A DNA stretch of 46,664 nt from Saprospiraceae bacterium (lineage in GTDB: Bacteria; Bacteroidota; Bacteroidia; Chitinophagales; Saprospiraceae), in contig JABSSL010000105.1 of assembly GCA_013214355.1 (NCBI GenBank), forward strand, positions 1 to 46,664, read 5' to 3'. A program made the translations under genes and the position numbers. Positions 26,907 through 36,022 of this stretch are shown here, one piece after another. Position 1 is the first letter of the stretch; each line of letters begins with the position of its first letter. A model generated the notes under the pieces. The model made no database searches and was not told the origin of the DNA. It saw nothing but the letters and a program-made list of their open reading frames with translations.

Positions 26907-28154
26907 CTAATTCTTTTCCAGTTGCTTAATGATCTCAAGCACCGAATCATCTTGTTTAAGTTCAATGGATTCCTTGAATACCTTCAGCGCTCCTTTTGTA
27001 TTTCCTTTTGACATATAGTAGTACCCCAGATTATTATATACAATGGGATGATTAGGATGCAACTCGATGTTGTACTCAAATAACGCAAGCGCCAAATCTT
27101 CTCTCCCCGATGGAGCTATTCCAAATGCAAACGAATTCAAATATCCTTCCATTGGGACCACCTCATACCCCATTTTCGCAGTAATCATTTCATAGTGCGC
27201 CCTAATTCTTTCTACCAAATCTGATTTCCCCTGATACTTCGGATGATAGTAATCCATGATTTCAGGAAAGGAGTAATAATGATAGAGTTTTCTTAGACCA
27301 TCATAGGTCGACTTATGAGGAATGGAGAAGTGATTTTCATTAGGATAAAACTTAGAGGAAATATTGAGTGACCATTGATTATTCTTAATCTTTTTCAGGA
27401 ATACCCGATTAGGAATGGAGTTCATGATCGTAAAGTCTGAATCGTCCATCATAACTTCTTCTTCTGTCAGAAATGTTGGTTTCGTACTACCAACTGCAAA
27501 AAATAGGTGCTCTGTAGAAAGATCAGCAGTACTCAATGTGTCTAGAATTTCCTCCATGTATGTCCCATCGGCAAACCCTAAGGCTGGATCAATAGAAATA
27601 TAGTTGTCAAAGTATTCCCTTTTTCGCAATAGTGCCTCAAAGGTAATGAGTCCACCTAAAGAATGACCGATGAGGGTTCGATGCTTAGAGGTGGAGTAAT
27701 TTGATTCAATGAAGGGAATGAGTTCTTCCGTCAGAAAGTCTAAGAATATTCCACCCCCTCCGGTTATTTCTAAAGTTGTGCTGTCATTGGCAATCATTCC
27801 TTTGACCGGAGATAAGTCTCTATTTCTATTGGTATTGGGTATGCCCACAATCAGGGATCTCGGAATAAGATCGTTACCCAAGGGAGCCGCGCTTAAAAAG
27901 TCGATGGTGGAGACCGTATGTAGAAATTGAGTTTCAGCATCCAGAACAAATACCACTGGAAGATTACTCATCTTTTCATCCATACCCCAAAAGCCCTTCG
28001 GCTGGTGTATAAATACTTGCCTATTTTCTTTCAGGATTTTTGATTCAAATTCAATTGTTTGTCCGATGGACATTTCGCCACCCTTCTTCAGACTTTGCCC
28101 AGATAGGTTGAACTGAAAAAAGATAAAGAAGGAAAGGATCGAGAGATACTTCAT
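26907..28154 (-). CDS. Alpha/beta-hydrolase esterase (enterochelin-esterase-like) with TPR tail
   Basis: The protein has 415 residues with a signal peptide ending at NLSGQ. The central part matches the putative-esterase family (esterase D / Fes-like): PVVFVLDAETQF, SLIVGIPNTNRNRDLSP, the nucleophile elbow GHSLGG (Ser165) and a likely His275 (NENHFSIPH). Residues about 345-410 add one or two TPRs (IVYNNLGYYYMSKGNTKGAL). It probably hydrolyses an ester in the periplasm; the substrate is unknown. It follows the OmpA-domain gene after a terminator, so it is likely transcribed on its own. Confidence 0.88.
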   Translation of the reverse strand: MKYLSILSFFIFFQFNLSGQSLKKGGEMSIGQTIEFESKILKENRQVFIHQPKGFWGMDEKMSNLPVVFVLDAETQFLHTVSTIDFLSAAPLGNDLIPRSLIVGIPNTNRNRDLSPVKGMIANDSTTLEITGGGGIFLDFLTEELIPFIESNYSTSKHRTLIGHSLGGLITFEALLRKREYFDNYISIDPALGFADGTYMEEILDTLSTADLSTEHLFFAVGSTKPTFLTEEEVMMDDSDFTIMNSIPNRVFLKKIKNNQWSLNISSKFYPNENHFSIPHKSTYDGLRKLYHYYSFPEIMDYYHPKYQGKSDLVERIRAHYEMITAKMGYEVVPMEGYLNSFAFGIAPSGREDLALALFEYNIELHPNHPIVYNNLGYYYMSKGNTKGALKVFKESIELKQDDSVLEIIKQLEKN

Positions 28155-28314
28155 CGTAGCCTAGGTTATCAGTAATTTCTCTTGAATAGGAGCACCAGGA
28201 AATGTAAGCGAGTATGTGAGCCATTCATCCACAATGGAAGTACGCTCAAAAGTTTGTAGAGCTCACCAAGGCGCCGGCAGATAAGTTAATTTTTTTCAAT
28301 AGGATTGGCACAAA

Positions 28315-28360
28315 ATACCCGAAGTTCTCTTACAGCATAACTATAGAAAACTTCGGGTAT
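28315..28360 (-). terminator. Terminator of the OmpA-domain gene
   Basis: The arms 28315-28330 and 28345-28360 pair over 16 bp with one mismatch. Read on the minus strand it starts about 60 bases after the stop codon and is followed by TTTTG. Confidence 0.75.
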
Positions 28361-28421
28361 ATGCAGCACTACAGGTGCTATATTGAGAAGGGCAGACTAG
28401 GTTCTAACTAAAGATGAATCC

Positions 28422-29654
28422 TTAATTGATTCGTAATACCTTGATGTCTACCCGCTGGTTCTTCTGACGTCCTTGTCTCGTCCTGTTATCCGCAATAGGT
28501 TTGGCACTTCCATAACCCCGCGTTTGAAGTCGAGTACGGCTAATTCCCTTTTTCTCTAGGTACTTAGCCACTTCTTCCGCCCGCTCTCTAGAAAGCTTAG
28601 CACGCATATCCGGAGCAGGTAAATTATTAGTATGCCCTCCGATTTCAACCACTACCTTTCGATTACTAATGAGGAAGGAATAGATCTCATCCAAAGTCGG
28701 GATAGATTCACTGGTGATTGTTGACTTATTGGCCTCGAAGAAAAGTTTATTGACCTGTATGGTCGTACCTTCTTTCAATTCTCCGATTTCCTTACCTTGG
28801 AATATTACAGGCTCCTTCTTCGGCGCAGGGGCAGGCTCTGCCGCTACGGGTTTTTTCTCTGCAGGTGCCGGCGTCACGGGTTTGGGAGTAGCAGGCGTTT
28901 TCACCGGTGGTTTGGCTTCCACTACCTCAGGCTTAGGAGCTGGAGGAGGGCTGGAAGCTTTTTCCTCAGCAGGCTCTGGTTGACTTACTTCTGCTACAAT
29001 CTCCTCATCACAAGCAACGGGGATGATACCAGAAGCATTGTCCAACAGGATATTACCATTATATGGGAAAAGAGTTGGCGTTTGGTAGAAAGCCTCCAAG
29101 ATGATGTAGGAATAATCATCTACCGGCTCAAATTTGAATAGGTAGCGCTTCCAGTTATAATTGATCACCATACTACTTTCTCCTAGGAGGAATTTCTTAT
29201 CGCAATACCCAAAGCCACCATAAATTCTCAGTTTGGCAGGTGTATTGTAATTGGCATCCTTACCCGTAGTCTTGGTTTGACTAATATAAGTACTTGATCG
29301 CGCCAAGTCTATTTGAAAGCTATAGCATTGTCCCTTCTTCAAGGGCTGGCTTAGTTTTTGACCAACAGACTCCCAGGTATCATTATCCCGAACTACCATA
29401 CCTAAATAGGTATAGCCATGATTTGCCGGTTTCTGGACTTTAAACTCATTGTTAGGGCTTGGTTGTACATCTGGCTCCGTTTCTTCAGGGAAGCCACAGT
29501 CCAGCCAACCTGAAGGGGCACTACTGACTCTAGGGTAGTCCTCAAAAGAAGGGTTCTTCAATCTGATCGTATCCTGGCTTTGACCATAAACGATATTGAT
29601 AGCAAGAGAAAGAATTACAAGGGCGATTAGTCTCCTCTTCATAAAGCGCTTCAT
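28422..29654 (-). CDS. OmpA-family protein with N-terminal carbohydrate-binding-like domain
   Basis: I prefer the ATG at 29652-29654 (410 residues), which gives a normal signal peptide with a basic start and VYGQ end; a TTG at 29696 is an alternative. Residues about 20-220 look like a galactose-binding-like beta-sandwich (NPSFEDYPRVSSAPSGWLDC, ILLDNASGIIPV). A Pro/Ala/Lys-rich linker spans the cell-wall distance to a C-terminal OmpA domain (LFFEANKSTITSESIPTLDE, LSRERAEEVAKYL, GRQKNQRVDIKVL). The usual Asp of GHTD is Asn here (GHTNN), a change I recall as common in this phylum. It probably links the outer membrane to peptidoglycan. Confidence 0.88.
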   Translation of the reverse strand: MKRFMKRRLIALVILSLAINIVYGQSQDTIRLKNPSFEDYPRVSSAPSGWLDCGFPEETEPDVQPSPNNEFKVQKPANHGYTYLGMVVRDNDTWESVGQKLSQPLKKGQCYSFQIDLARSSTYISQTKTTGKDANYNTPAKLRIYGGFGYCDKKFLLGESSMVINYNWKRYLFKFEPVDDYSYIILEAFYQTPTLFPYNGNILLDNASGIIPVACDEEIVAEVSQPEPAEEKASSPPPAPKPEVVEAKPPVKTPATPKPVTPAPAEKKPVAAEPAPAPKKEPVIFQGKEIGELKEGTTIQVNKLFFEANKSTITSESIPTLDEIYSFLISNRKVVVEIGGHTNNLPAPDMRAKLSRERAEEVAKYLEKKGISRTRLQTRGYGSAKPIADNRTRQGRQKNQRVDIKVLRIN

Positions 29655-30296
29655 TTTCACTACTAACGATGATAGTATGTCTAATTGTTTTACCAATTTA
29701 AAAAATATTTTGTTTTAACGGGTGGAATAGACTGCTAAGGATATAATTCCTGCGTCCTAGGTGTAATACACTATAAGGGATTATGATTCCCTCAATTTGG
29801 TCTGGTAGTTATGCTGTAAGGTAGCTACATGGCTGCTTGAAACAGAACAATAATAACAAATTCCCAAGGAGGAGAGGGAGTTTTAGGTAGCTGTCTTGAG
29901 AAATCTAGACAAAGATAGAGATTTTTGGGAAGAATGGCAGGATACCACCCCCTGGCAGAAAACATTTAAGCGACCGAACGGATTTAAACGAAGCGGGTAT
30001 CGTGCTATCTGGAAAAAGCAATTGAAAAGAAATTCAGCAATTTTGTAATTTTAGGAATAAAGATATATCATAATACTTAAGGGGATCTTTATCTAGATAC
30101 CGGTAAAGCCCCAATGGTACCCACTAACTTCATAGTCCTATTGGCTCTTGAGTTTGGTTGCCCAGCAAATCACTAGTGAAGGCCCCAACATTGTCTAAGA
30201 CAGTACTCTACATTCCTTCTTGCTATGATTTGTCAAAAAAAAGCAAATTAATTCCCATTATCAGGGTACCTAAACCCAAAATACTGCACTAAGTAC
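29655..30296. other. Non-coding stretch between divergent OmpA and sigma 2 genes
   Basis: These 642 bp carry the upstream regions of two divergent genes. I see no coding region, RNA gene or perfect TAnnTTTG box; TATGATTTG at 30224-30232 is one base too long. A small hairpin (AGGGATTATGATTCCCT) lies near 29777. Confidence 0.4.
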
Positions 30297-30893
30297 ATGG
30301 AGATTACAGATCAATTGCTGATCGAATGCATCAAGAGTAGTGATTCTAGAAAACGCAACTGGGCCTTTTATCAGTTCTACAGCGATGAAAAAATAAGAAG
30401 CTGGGCACGAGCTTACATTCAAAATCAGGGAGGGCAGTTGGAGGATGTGGAAGATGTTTTCCAAGAATCGATTATAGTTCTGGATCGGAATGTGAGAGAA
30501 AATCGATTTGAAGGAGGAAGTGCCTTGATGACCTACTTTGGATCCATCATCAAATGGAGTTGGCTAACGTACAAGCGCAAGCAGAAACCATTTTCCGAAT
30601 TGAAGGCAGAATTGATTAAGGAAAATGTAGAAAGCATTGAAAATGACTTTATCAAAGAAGAAAGGAAGTCACTTATCAATTTTGCCATCAGTAAGTTGGA
30701 TGAGCATTGTAGAAAACTACTGAGCCTGTATAAACTTGATTACTCTATGAAGGAGATCAAGGAACTGCTCAATATCAGTAGTCCTGCTCTAGCCAAAAAG
30801 CAAGCGTTCAATTGCCGGAAGAAACTAAGAGCCATCTTTTTAGATAATCCAGGCCTCTCGGGGGCCTTAAATATAGATCTTGACAATGTCTAA
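30297..30893 (+). CDS. ECF-like RNA polymerase sigma factor (sigma 2)
   Basis: This 198-residue protein has a region-2-like part with VFQESIIVLDRNVRENRFEG (about 58-77) and a region-4-like helix-turn-helix with YSMKEIKELLNISSPALAKK (about 156-175). It is a paralogue of sigma 1 at 3955, sharing the DVFxEsII.lDrN.R pattern and the C-terminal Cys-containing helix. Its stop overlaps the ATG of the next gene by 8 bases (ATGTCTAA), so the two are translationally coupled. It probably controls a small envelope regulon. The TPR-CHAT gene converges on this pair. Confidence 0.88.
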   Translation: MEITDQLLIECIKSSDSRKRNWAFYQFYSDEKIRSWARAYIQNQGGQLEDVEDVFQESIIVLDRNVRENRFEGGSALMTYFGSIIKWSWLTYKRKQKPFSELKAELIKENVESIENDFIKEERKSLINFAISKLDEHCRKLLSLYKLDYSMKEIKELLNISSPALAKKQAFNCRKKLRAIFLDNPGLSGALNIDLDNV

Positions 30894-31857
30894 GTCGAAT
30901 CATTTCGATGAAATAGAAGCTTATCTCACGGGGCAAATGTCTGAGGCCAAGCGGCAGATATTTGAGCAGCGTTTATCGAAGGAGAAAGACCTTGCGATGG
31001 AGTTCGAATTGCAAAAACTCGAACATCAAAGCATGAATGTATTAATCGAACAAGATCTTAGATCTAGTATCACATCCTGGGCAGACGCTCCTCCTGTCAA
31101 CCCATTTGGGGAAGAAGATGCGAAAAAAAGCATCGTGGATAACCCAAATAAGCCCCCAGCCAAGGTAGTACCGATAGGTGCTAGCCGCCGCCGACTTCTG
31201 TGGATGGCAGCCTCCATTGCGGTCTTAATCTTGACGGCAATCGGGGTAAGCAGATATCTCGCGCAAGATCCTTCGACAGCTGAAAACAATATCGCCATAC
31301 AGGGTTTTCCAATTCCCATTGAACCACCTGACACTACAACAACTACTAATCCTAAGCCGGGGCCAGTCATTCCCAAACCTCCAAAGAAGATTTCCCCTCC
31401 TCCTAAGGATTACGGCTTGCTAGCTATCGCGGCTTACGATGATAGACAAACAGCGTTCCCAAAGTTCGCCCCGCAGTTGAGAACTGGTGATGCCAAGACG
31501 GATTCCTCGGCCGTAGTTCAGGCCGCAGAAGCCTTTGATAGCGATGACTATCAAAAAGCCATTGACTTCTTAGGATCTCCTAAATCCGGAGACCAGAGCC
31601 ATGTCCGCTACCTCCGTGGGCATACTTATTTCCGCTTAAAGGATTACGAAAAAGCCATTCCGGAATTTGCCTTTTTGGTGGCCAATGAGCTTGTGCCCAA
31701 GCATGAAGAATCCCGCTGGTATTTACTCTTATCCTATTTGGCGGAGTACGAGAAGTACAAAGAGGCCTTTGAAAAGTTAGGGCAAGAACTAGCCAACGAT
31801 CCTTATTCTACCACCTATAAAGATAGAGTCGCCAAGCTTCTGTCCGAGGTGCAATAA
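30886..31857 (+). CDS. Membrane anti-sigma-like protein with periplasmic TPR
   Basis: I chose the ATG at 30886, which overlaps the sigma stop; a TTG lies 6 bases upstream. The 323-residue product has an N-terminal helical part (IEAYLTGQMSEAKRQIFEQR) related to the protein at 4556, a basic stretch, one transmembrane helix (103-125), a Pro/Thr-rich linker (about 140-175) and TPR-like repeats (about 210-320, AAEAFDSDDYQKAIDFL, TYFRLKDYEKAIPEFAFL). The predicted topology puts the TPR in the periplasm. The sigma-inhibiting role is inferred from gene order. It ends 9 bases before the convergent TPR-CHAT stop. Confidence 0.8.
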   Translation: MSKSNHFDEIEAYLTGQMSEAKRQIFEQRLSKEKDLAMEFELQKLEHQSMNVLIEQDLRSSITSWADAPPVNPFGEEDAKKSIVDNPNKPPAKVVPIGASRRRLLWMAASIAVLILTAIGVSRYLAQDPSTAENNIAIQGFPIPIEPPDTTTTTNPKPGPVIPKPPKKISPPPKDYGLLAIAAYDDRQTAFPKFAPQLRTGDAKTDSSAVVQAAEAFDSDDYQKAIDFLGSPKSGDQSHVRYLRGHTYFRLKDYEKAIPEFAFLVANELVPKHEESRWYLLLSYLAEYEKYKEAFEKLGQELANDPYSTTYKDRVAKLLSEVQ

Positions 31858-31866
31858 TAATTGGCT

Positions 31867-34800
31867 TTAGGGGTGCAATGGGCTCATATCCCCCACACCA
31901 ATCATAGCGGCCCAGAAAAAAGGATGCTTTCGTGTATTATCGCTTAGCCGTACATGCGCCAGCTTAGCATCGTGGATGGCCATGACCTTGCCCGTTCCTG
32001 GTTCTTTAAGGTTCTTGTATATATTAATGGCCAGGTCCTTTGTTGCCGCATCTTCTACTACCCATAAAGTGGTAAGGATAGACTTAGCCCCTGCGTAGGC
32101 GAACGCTCTAGCAAGACTAATAATGCCTTCCCCAATTTCTAATTGCCCTAAATTGGTTTCACAAGCGGACAATACGACTAGATCTGCCTGTAGATTATGA
32201 CCATAGAGTTCTCGTACATAAAGCCGTTCATGATCCGTTGGATGGTAAAAAGCTAAGTACGATTGAGCTCCATTTTTTGCATCTGCTATGGCATGTGTAG
32301 AGAGATGTAGAATCCTATATTTGGAGCCATCTTTGATGAAGCGATCTTTGGTTGCTTCCTTCTGTATCAGGGCAAGTCCCCCCTCCTGCTTAACCGCAAA
32401 ATCTACCGCTTCTTTCGAATATTTTAAATCCGCGAAACTTCTCCGAAAAGCAACATCTGCCGATCCTGTTGAGATTGTATCCAAGGGATAGAAAGGTGCA
32501 AATCCAAGAACGCCATCATTCCGCCCTTTTCCAAAATCACGCTGAGTCATTTCCTTAAGCATGCTTGAGGAATAACAGTAGCTAAAACGAAATTCCTTGA
32601 GTAAAAAAGGATAAGTATCAAATCGCCCGATGGATCCAGGTTGGTCACTTAGTAAAGCAGCAAATGGGATGTTCGCGATATGACCATCCGGAACGATGAT
32701 TAGCTCCTTAATTCCCGTCAATTCATCTTCTATGGGAGCAACTAGCTTTCTATATAGCGTTTGCGCAGATTTAACATATTTTCCTAGGCTTGCCTGATAA
32801 ATGCTATCTCTTCTCATTCCCAAAGGGATACCATGATAAGCGGTAATACTGGTTCGAAATTCATCAATCAGTTCAGTGAGTGGGAAATCTCTTCTGACCA
32901 CCCCATGACTGAACCCATCCTGGGTGATCAGGAAAATATAAATATTTGAATTGCCTTCATAATAGGATAGAATGGCCTGCTCAGGCCCCGATAAACCACC
33001 TTGCACCTCCTCTAAGGTTTGCACCTCCGTTTGATGCATCATGCGGTGATAGTCAGGATAATCTCTCTCCATTCGATCCAGTAAGTTGTAGAATACCTTC
33101 TTTTGCTGGAAGCTTTCCGCCTTTGCTTTGCGCACGGTACTATCATCCGGATCAAGCCTATTGAGGAGGTTTTGATATCGATTCTCCGCAGCAAGGGCCA
33201 AACCTCTCAATCGACTTTCTTCCTCAACTAGTTCGGTACTTATGTTCTTAAAACGTTTTACCCTACTGCGATTCACCGCTTCTAACAAGACTAGGGATTT
33301 ACTTTTTTCCAGATACTGAAAAGCTTTACGATCCCACCCCACCTTGGGTTCAAGTTGATGCAAGATCAATAGGACACCGATACACTTCTCGTACGCTACT
33401 TTGTTAATATTCGCAAAACCGATCTTACTTGCCTCTTCCAAATAACTCCCCCGCATATAATCTAAAAATCGAGCATAAGCATCGTAGTAGGCAAAAGAAC
33501 TACGCAACGAATCAAGACTAGCACCTGCATTAAAGTTCCAATACTGGTTCTCTGCTTTATTCCAGAGTAGATAGGCAAAATCACCTGGCCGGATGGCTTC
33601 TTCAAAAGCATCCAATTGGCGCCACTTTGGATGAATAAGATCAAGCCCTTTATCATAGTATACCATGGCGCTATCAAACTGCGATAGGGACCGGTATGTT
33701 AGACCCAAATTATTATAGGGCTGAAGCAGAAAAGTACTCTCTTCCCCGAGTTCAGTTTTAATCAGATTAATTATTCGTTTGTATTCAAGGATGGCTTCAT
33801 CATATCGCTTTCTGTAATAGATGAGGTCAGCCCGAGTAGATCGGATTTGAGTGGTTTGATTAGTAAACCATCCACAACTTGGAAAGTCAGACTTAATCAA
33901 CTTGCTAGCCTGCGTCAACAATTCTTCCGCATGATCAAACTGTTCCTGTCTCAATTTGAGCAATGCATAATCATGTAGCATAAAACCCAAGCTATTGCGG
34001 AAAGCTAGCCGCTGGTCACTTTCGAATATCTCTTTTGCCAGTTGAAAATGTGTTTCTGCCGCTTCGAAATCTTCAGCTTCACGATAAGTAGCTGCTAGCG
34101 CGTGATAGCATTTAGCTAATTTAATGGGGGCATCCTCGGCATGTTCAATTAGCAAATCTTTGGCTGCTTCTAGGTACTGTATGGCAGTTTCCCCATCTCC
34201 CTGTTCCCGATAACCCGCTCCCAAATCTCTAAAAATCGAAGCTCTCTGAAAATAACTGCCCTGATGCTTATCCAATACGTCTAGGGCATCCAAAGAGATT
34301 TTAATAGCTGACTCATGATCTCCCGCAGCATGCTTTACGAGCGCTAAATATTCTGCCGTTTCATACAGTCCCAATGGATCTTGCTCCGCATTTTGAACCC
34401 TCAAGCTATGCGCTTTGCGGAAGTATTGTTCAGCTTGTTGATCATCTCCAAGCTCCCCCCAATAGGTTCCCAGATAAGCATAGGTATGAGCCAGTTCATT
34501 GGAAGTATCCTTGCCCTCAAATTCTGCTAAGACTTGATCAATCAATTTCTTGGTAGTGACGCAGTCACCTATTGCTAGGTAAGCCTTTATCTGCAGGTTC
34601 CACACCTTAAAACGCCGAGTATTTTGCGCCGATGAGAGGATTTGCTCCGCCTGTTCTAGCTGTTGAAGGGCAGCTTTATAGTCGTGCAACATTACCATAC
34701 TAGCACTTTGCAGCGTGAGTAAGTCGACACGAAGCTCTTGCTTGGCATTTTCATCCAAACTGTTCAAGGTTTTGTTGGAAAGTTCTAAAGCAGCCACATA

Positions 34801-34911
34801 TTCAGCCTGCTTATATAAGTCTCTAATGGGGTCCAATTCATCAGCAACTGGATTATTAAGGTAGAACCCTAGCATAACAATGGCAAAAAGCGAAAGGATG
34901 GTTTCTTTCAT
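31867..34911 (-). CDS. TPR-CHAT protein (CHAT 2)
   Basis: The protein has 1014 residues with an N-terminal hydrophobic signal (ILSLFAIVMLGFYLNN). Residues about 30-440 are TPR repeats (YLGTYWGELGDDQQAEQYFR, NNLGLTYRSLSQFDSAMVYY). A helical linker with KSLVLLEAVNRSR precedes the CHAT domain (about 700-1010), with His873 in HLSTHAIAD and Cys917 in SACETNLG. Its C-terminal domain (RAFAYAGAKSILTTLWVVED) is closer to CHAT 3 than to CHAT 1. It ends in KHPFFWAAMIGVGDMSPLHP with no membrane anchor, so it should be soluble in the periplasm. It converges with the sigma 2/anti-sigma pair across 9 bases and follows the channel genes after a terminator. Confidence 0.9.
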   Translation of the reverse strand: MKETILSLFAIVMLGFYLNNPVADELDPIRDLYKQAEYVAALELSNKTLNSLDENAKQELRVDLLTLQSASMVMLHDYKAALQQLEQAEQILSSAQNTRRFKVWNLQIKAYLAIGDCVTTKKLIDQVLAEFEGKDTSNELAHTYAYLGTYWGELGDDQQAEQYFRKAHSLRVQNAEQDPLGLYETAEYLALVKHAAGDHESAIKISLDALDVLDKHQGSYFQRASIFRDLGAGYREQGDGETAIQYLEAAKDLLIEHAEDAPIKLAKCYHALAATYREAEDFEAAETHFQLAKEIFESDQRLAFRNSLGFMLHDYALLKLRQEQFDHAEELLTQASKLIKSDFPSCGWFTNQTTQIRSTRADLIYYRKRYDEAILEYKRIINLIKTELGEESTFLLQPYNNLGLTYRSLSQFDSAMVYYDKGLDLIHPKWRQLDAFEEAIRPGDFAYLLWNKAENQYWNFNAGASLDSLRSSFAYYDAYARFLDYMRGSYLEEASKIGFANINKVAYEKCIGVLLILHQLEPKVGWDRKAFQYLEKSKSLVLLEAVNRSRVKRFKNISTELVEEESRLRGLALAAENRYQNLLNRLDPDDSTVRKAKAESFQQKKVFYNLLDRMERDYPDYHRMMHQTEVQTLEEVQGGLSGPEQAILSYYEGNSNIYIFLITQDGFSHGVVRRDFPLTELIDEFRTSITAYHGIPLGMRRDSIYQASLGKYVKSAQTLYRKLVAPIEDELTGIKELIIVPDGHIANIPFAALLSDQPGSIGRFDTYPFLLKEFRFSYCYSSSMLKEMTQRDFGKGRNDGVLGFAPFYPLDTISTGSADVAFRRSFADLKYSKEAVDFAVKQEGGLALIQKEATKDRFIKDGSKYRILHLSTHAIADAKNGAQSYLAFYHPTDHERLYVRELYGHNLQADLVVLSACETNLGQLEIGEGIISLARAFAYAGAKSILTTLWVVEDAATKDLAINIYKNLKEPGTGKVMAIHDAKLAHVRLSDNTRKHPFFWAAMIGVGDMSPLHP

Positions 34912-35064
34912 GTTTCGGTCATTTTAGGAGCAATGAAATTGTATGAGCGCTAGAAGTTGCTATCCTCCTCAGTGGCCCAGCTTGCTACTGTATTCGCAAT
35001 GTCTGGATTGACGAAGGGTCCGGGTTGGAGTATCATATATACGATAAACACTAATATAGAAAAA

Positions 35065-35086
35065 GCCCGGGACATTTGCCCCGGGC
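35065..35086 (-). terminator. Rho-independent terminator after the channel genes
   Basis: The arms 35065-35071 and 35080-35086 (GCCCGGG/CCCGGGC) pair perfectly with an 8-base loop, extended by a wobble and an A-T pair. On the minus strand it is followed by TTTTTC. It is about 150 bases after the stop of the MotA-like gene and separates it from CHAT 2. The rest of 34912-35236 shows no coding region; it should hold the CHAT 2 promoter, but no clear box was seen. Confidence 0.85.
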
Positions 35087-35236
35087 CTCCCATTAAATTA
35101 ATGGTATAACAACCATTCAATACTGCTAAGGCGCATGTCGATAAATCGCACTCTAAACAGGAGTATCAAAGTTCGTAGGGATGATGTTGAAAGGGATTCT
35201 GCTTGTATAAAATGTTGGTAATAACTGCCGTTAGAT

Positions 35237-35995
35237 TTAAGCATTGACGACATAAATTCGGCTGATTAAATTGTCAATGATGTAGGATTTTGCTCTTGAG
35301 TAAAAGGTATCCAGATCTTCTAGATATCGATGGTAAAAGAAATTTAGAACCAAGCCCAGTAATAAAGCCACCAGGGTCGTATCAAAGGCCATATTAAGGT
35401 GTCGAGTTATTTCGGGCATACCTTCATCCGTTTGTGCCAGATGGGAAAGGCCAATAGCCGTGGAAAGGCCAATCAAAGTTCCAATGAAACCCAGGGAAAC
35501 GATGGCATTAATCATATATCGTACCAATTCGAGGTTTCCCTCTCTTTCATTTTTATTGTTATCCACTTGCGCGTCTAGGACTTGCAGGGTGTCGCTGATG
35601 GATTGGTCATTGCGATATTGCGTACACGCTTTCTTGATGAAGTTAGCCACTAAGAATTGAAATCCTCTTTTTTCAAGATCTATCGCGCTGAGCTTGATTT
35701 TAGCTACATCTTGTGGGGATATCACCAATTGATCCTCCACCGGAAGTAGGTTTAAGTGGAAGCCTTCGTATTGTTTCTTTACATATTTATGATTGTTACG
35801 CAGTTCAAGTAATCCATAAACGAAGGCGCCGTAAATCAATAAATGAATGAATGGATTCCCTGTCCCTCCTAACAGCGCTATTAATCTGGATACAGCGGGA
35901 AAGCCACTAAAGAGATCGGCCATAATAATTAAGATAATCCAGCTAGTAAGTGCTACGCCAATGCTGATAATGAGTTGAAGCGTTCGAGTATTCAT
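35237..35995 (-). CDS. MotA/TolQ/ExbB-like proton channel subunit
   Basis: The protein has 252 residues with four likely transmembrane helices (about 7-29, 47-65, 160-184 and 203-222) and a cytoplasmic loop between helices 2 and 3, as in MotA and TolQ/ExbB. The third helix has GFIGTLIGLSTAIGLS and the fourth MAFDTTLVALLLGLVLNFF, where family members line the ion path. It pairs with the next gene upstream on the minus strand (27-base gap), which has the single Asp-bearing helix of a MotB/ExbD partner. It probably uses the proton gradient to move or open its partner. It is not an obvious GldL, and its partner is not an ExbD by the rest of its sequence. Confidence 0.85.
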   Translation of the reverse strand: MNTRTLQLIISIGVALTSWIILIIMADLFSGFPAVSRLIALLGGTGNPFIHLLIYGAFVYGLLELRNNHKYVKKQYEGFHLNLLPVEDQLVISPQDVAKIKLSAIDLEKRGFQFLVANFIKKACTQYRNDQSISDTLQVLDAQVDNNKNEREGNLELVRYMINAIVSLGFIGTLIGLSTAIGLSHLAQTDEGMPEITRHLNMAFDTTLVALLLGLVLNFFYHRYLEDLDTFYSRAKSYIIDNLISRIYVVNA

Positions 35996-36022
35996 GATGG
36001 TTGTATTTAAAATGGTTGTTAA

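Noticed and set aside
31026-31376. Minus-strand frame opposite the anti-sigma 2 gene
   Set aside because: It is the antisense shadow of a Pro/Thr-rich linker and has no independent support.
35237-35995. GldL, the T9SS motor subunit
   Set aside because: The four-helix MotA/TolQ pattern and the partner's YfaP-like domain do not match GldL/GldM, and no other gld genes are adjacent.
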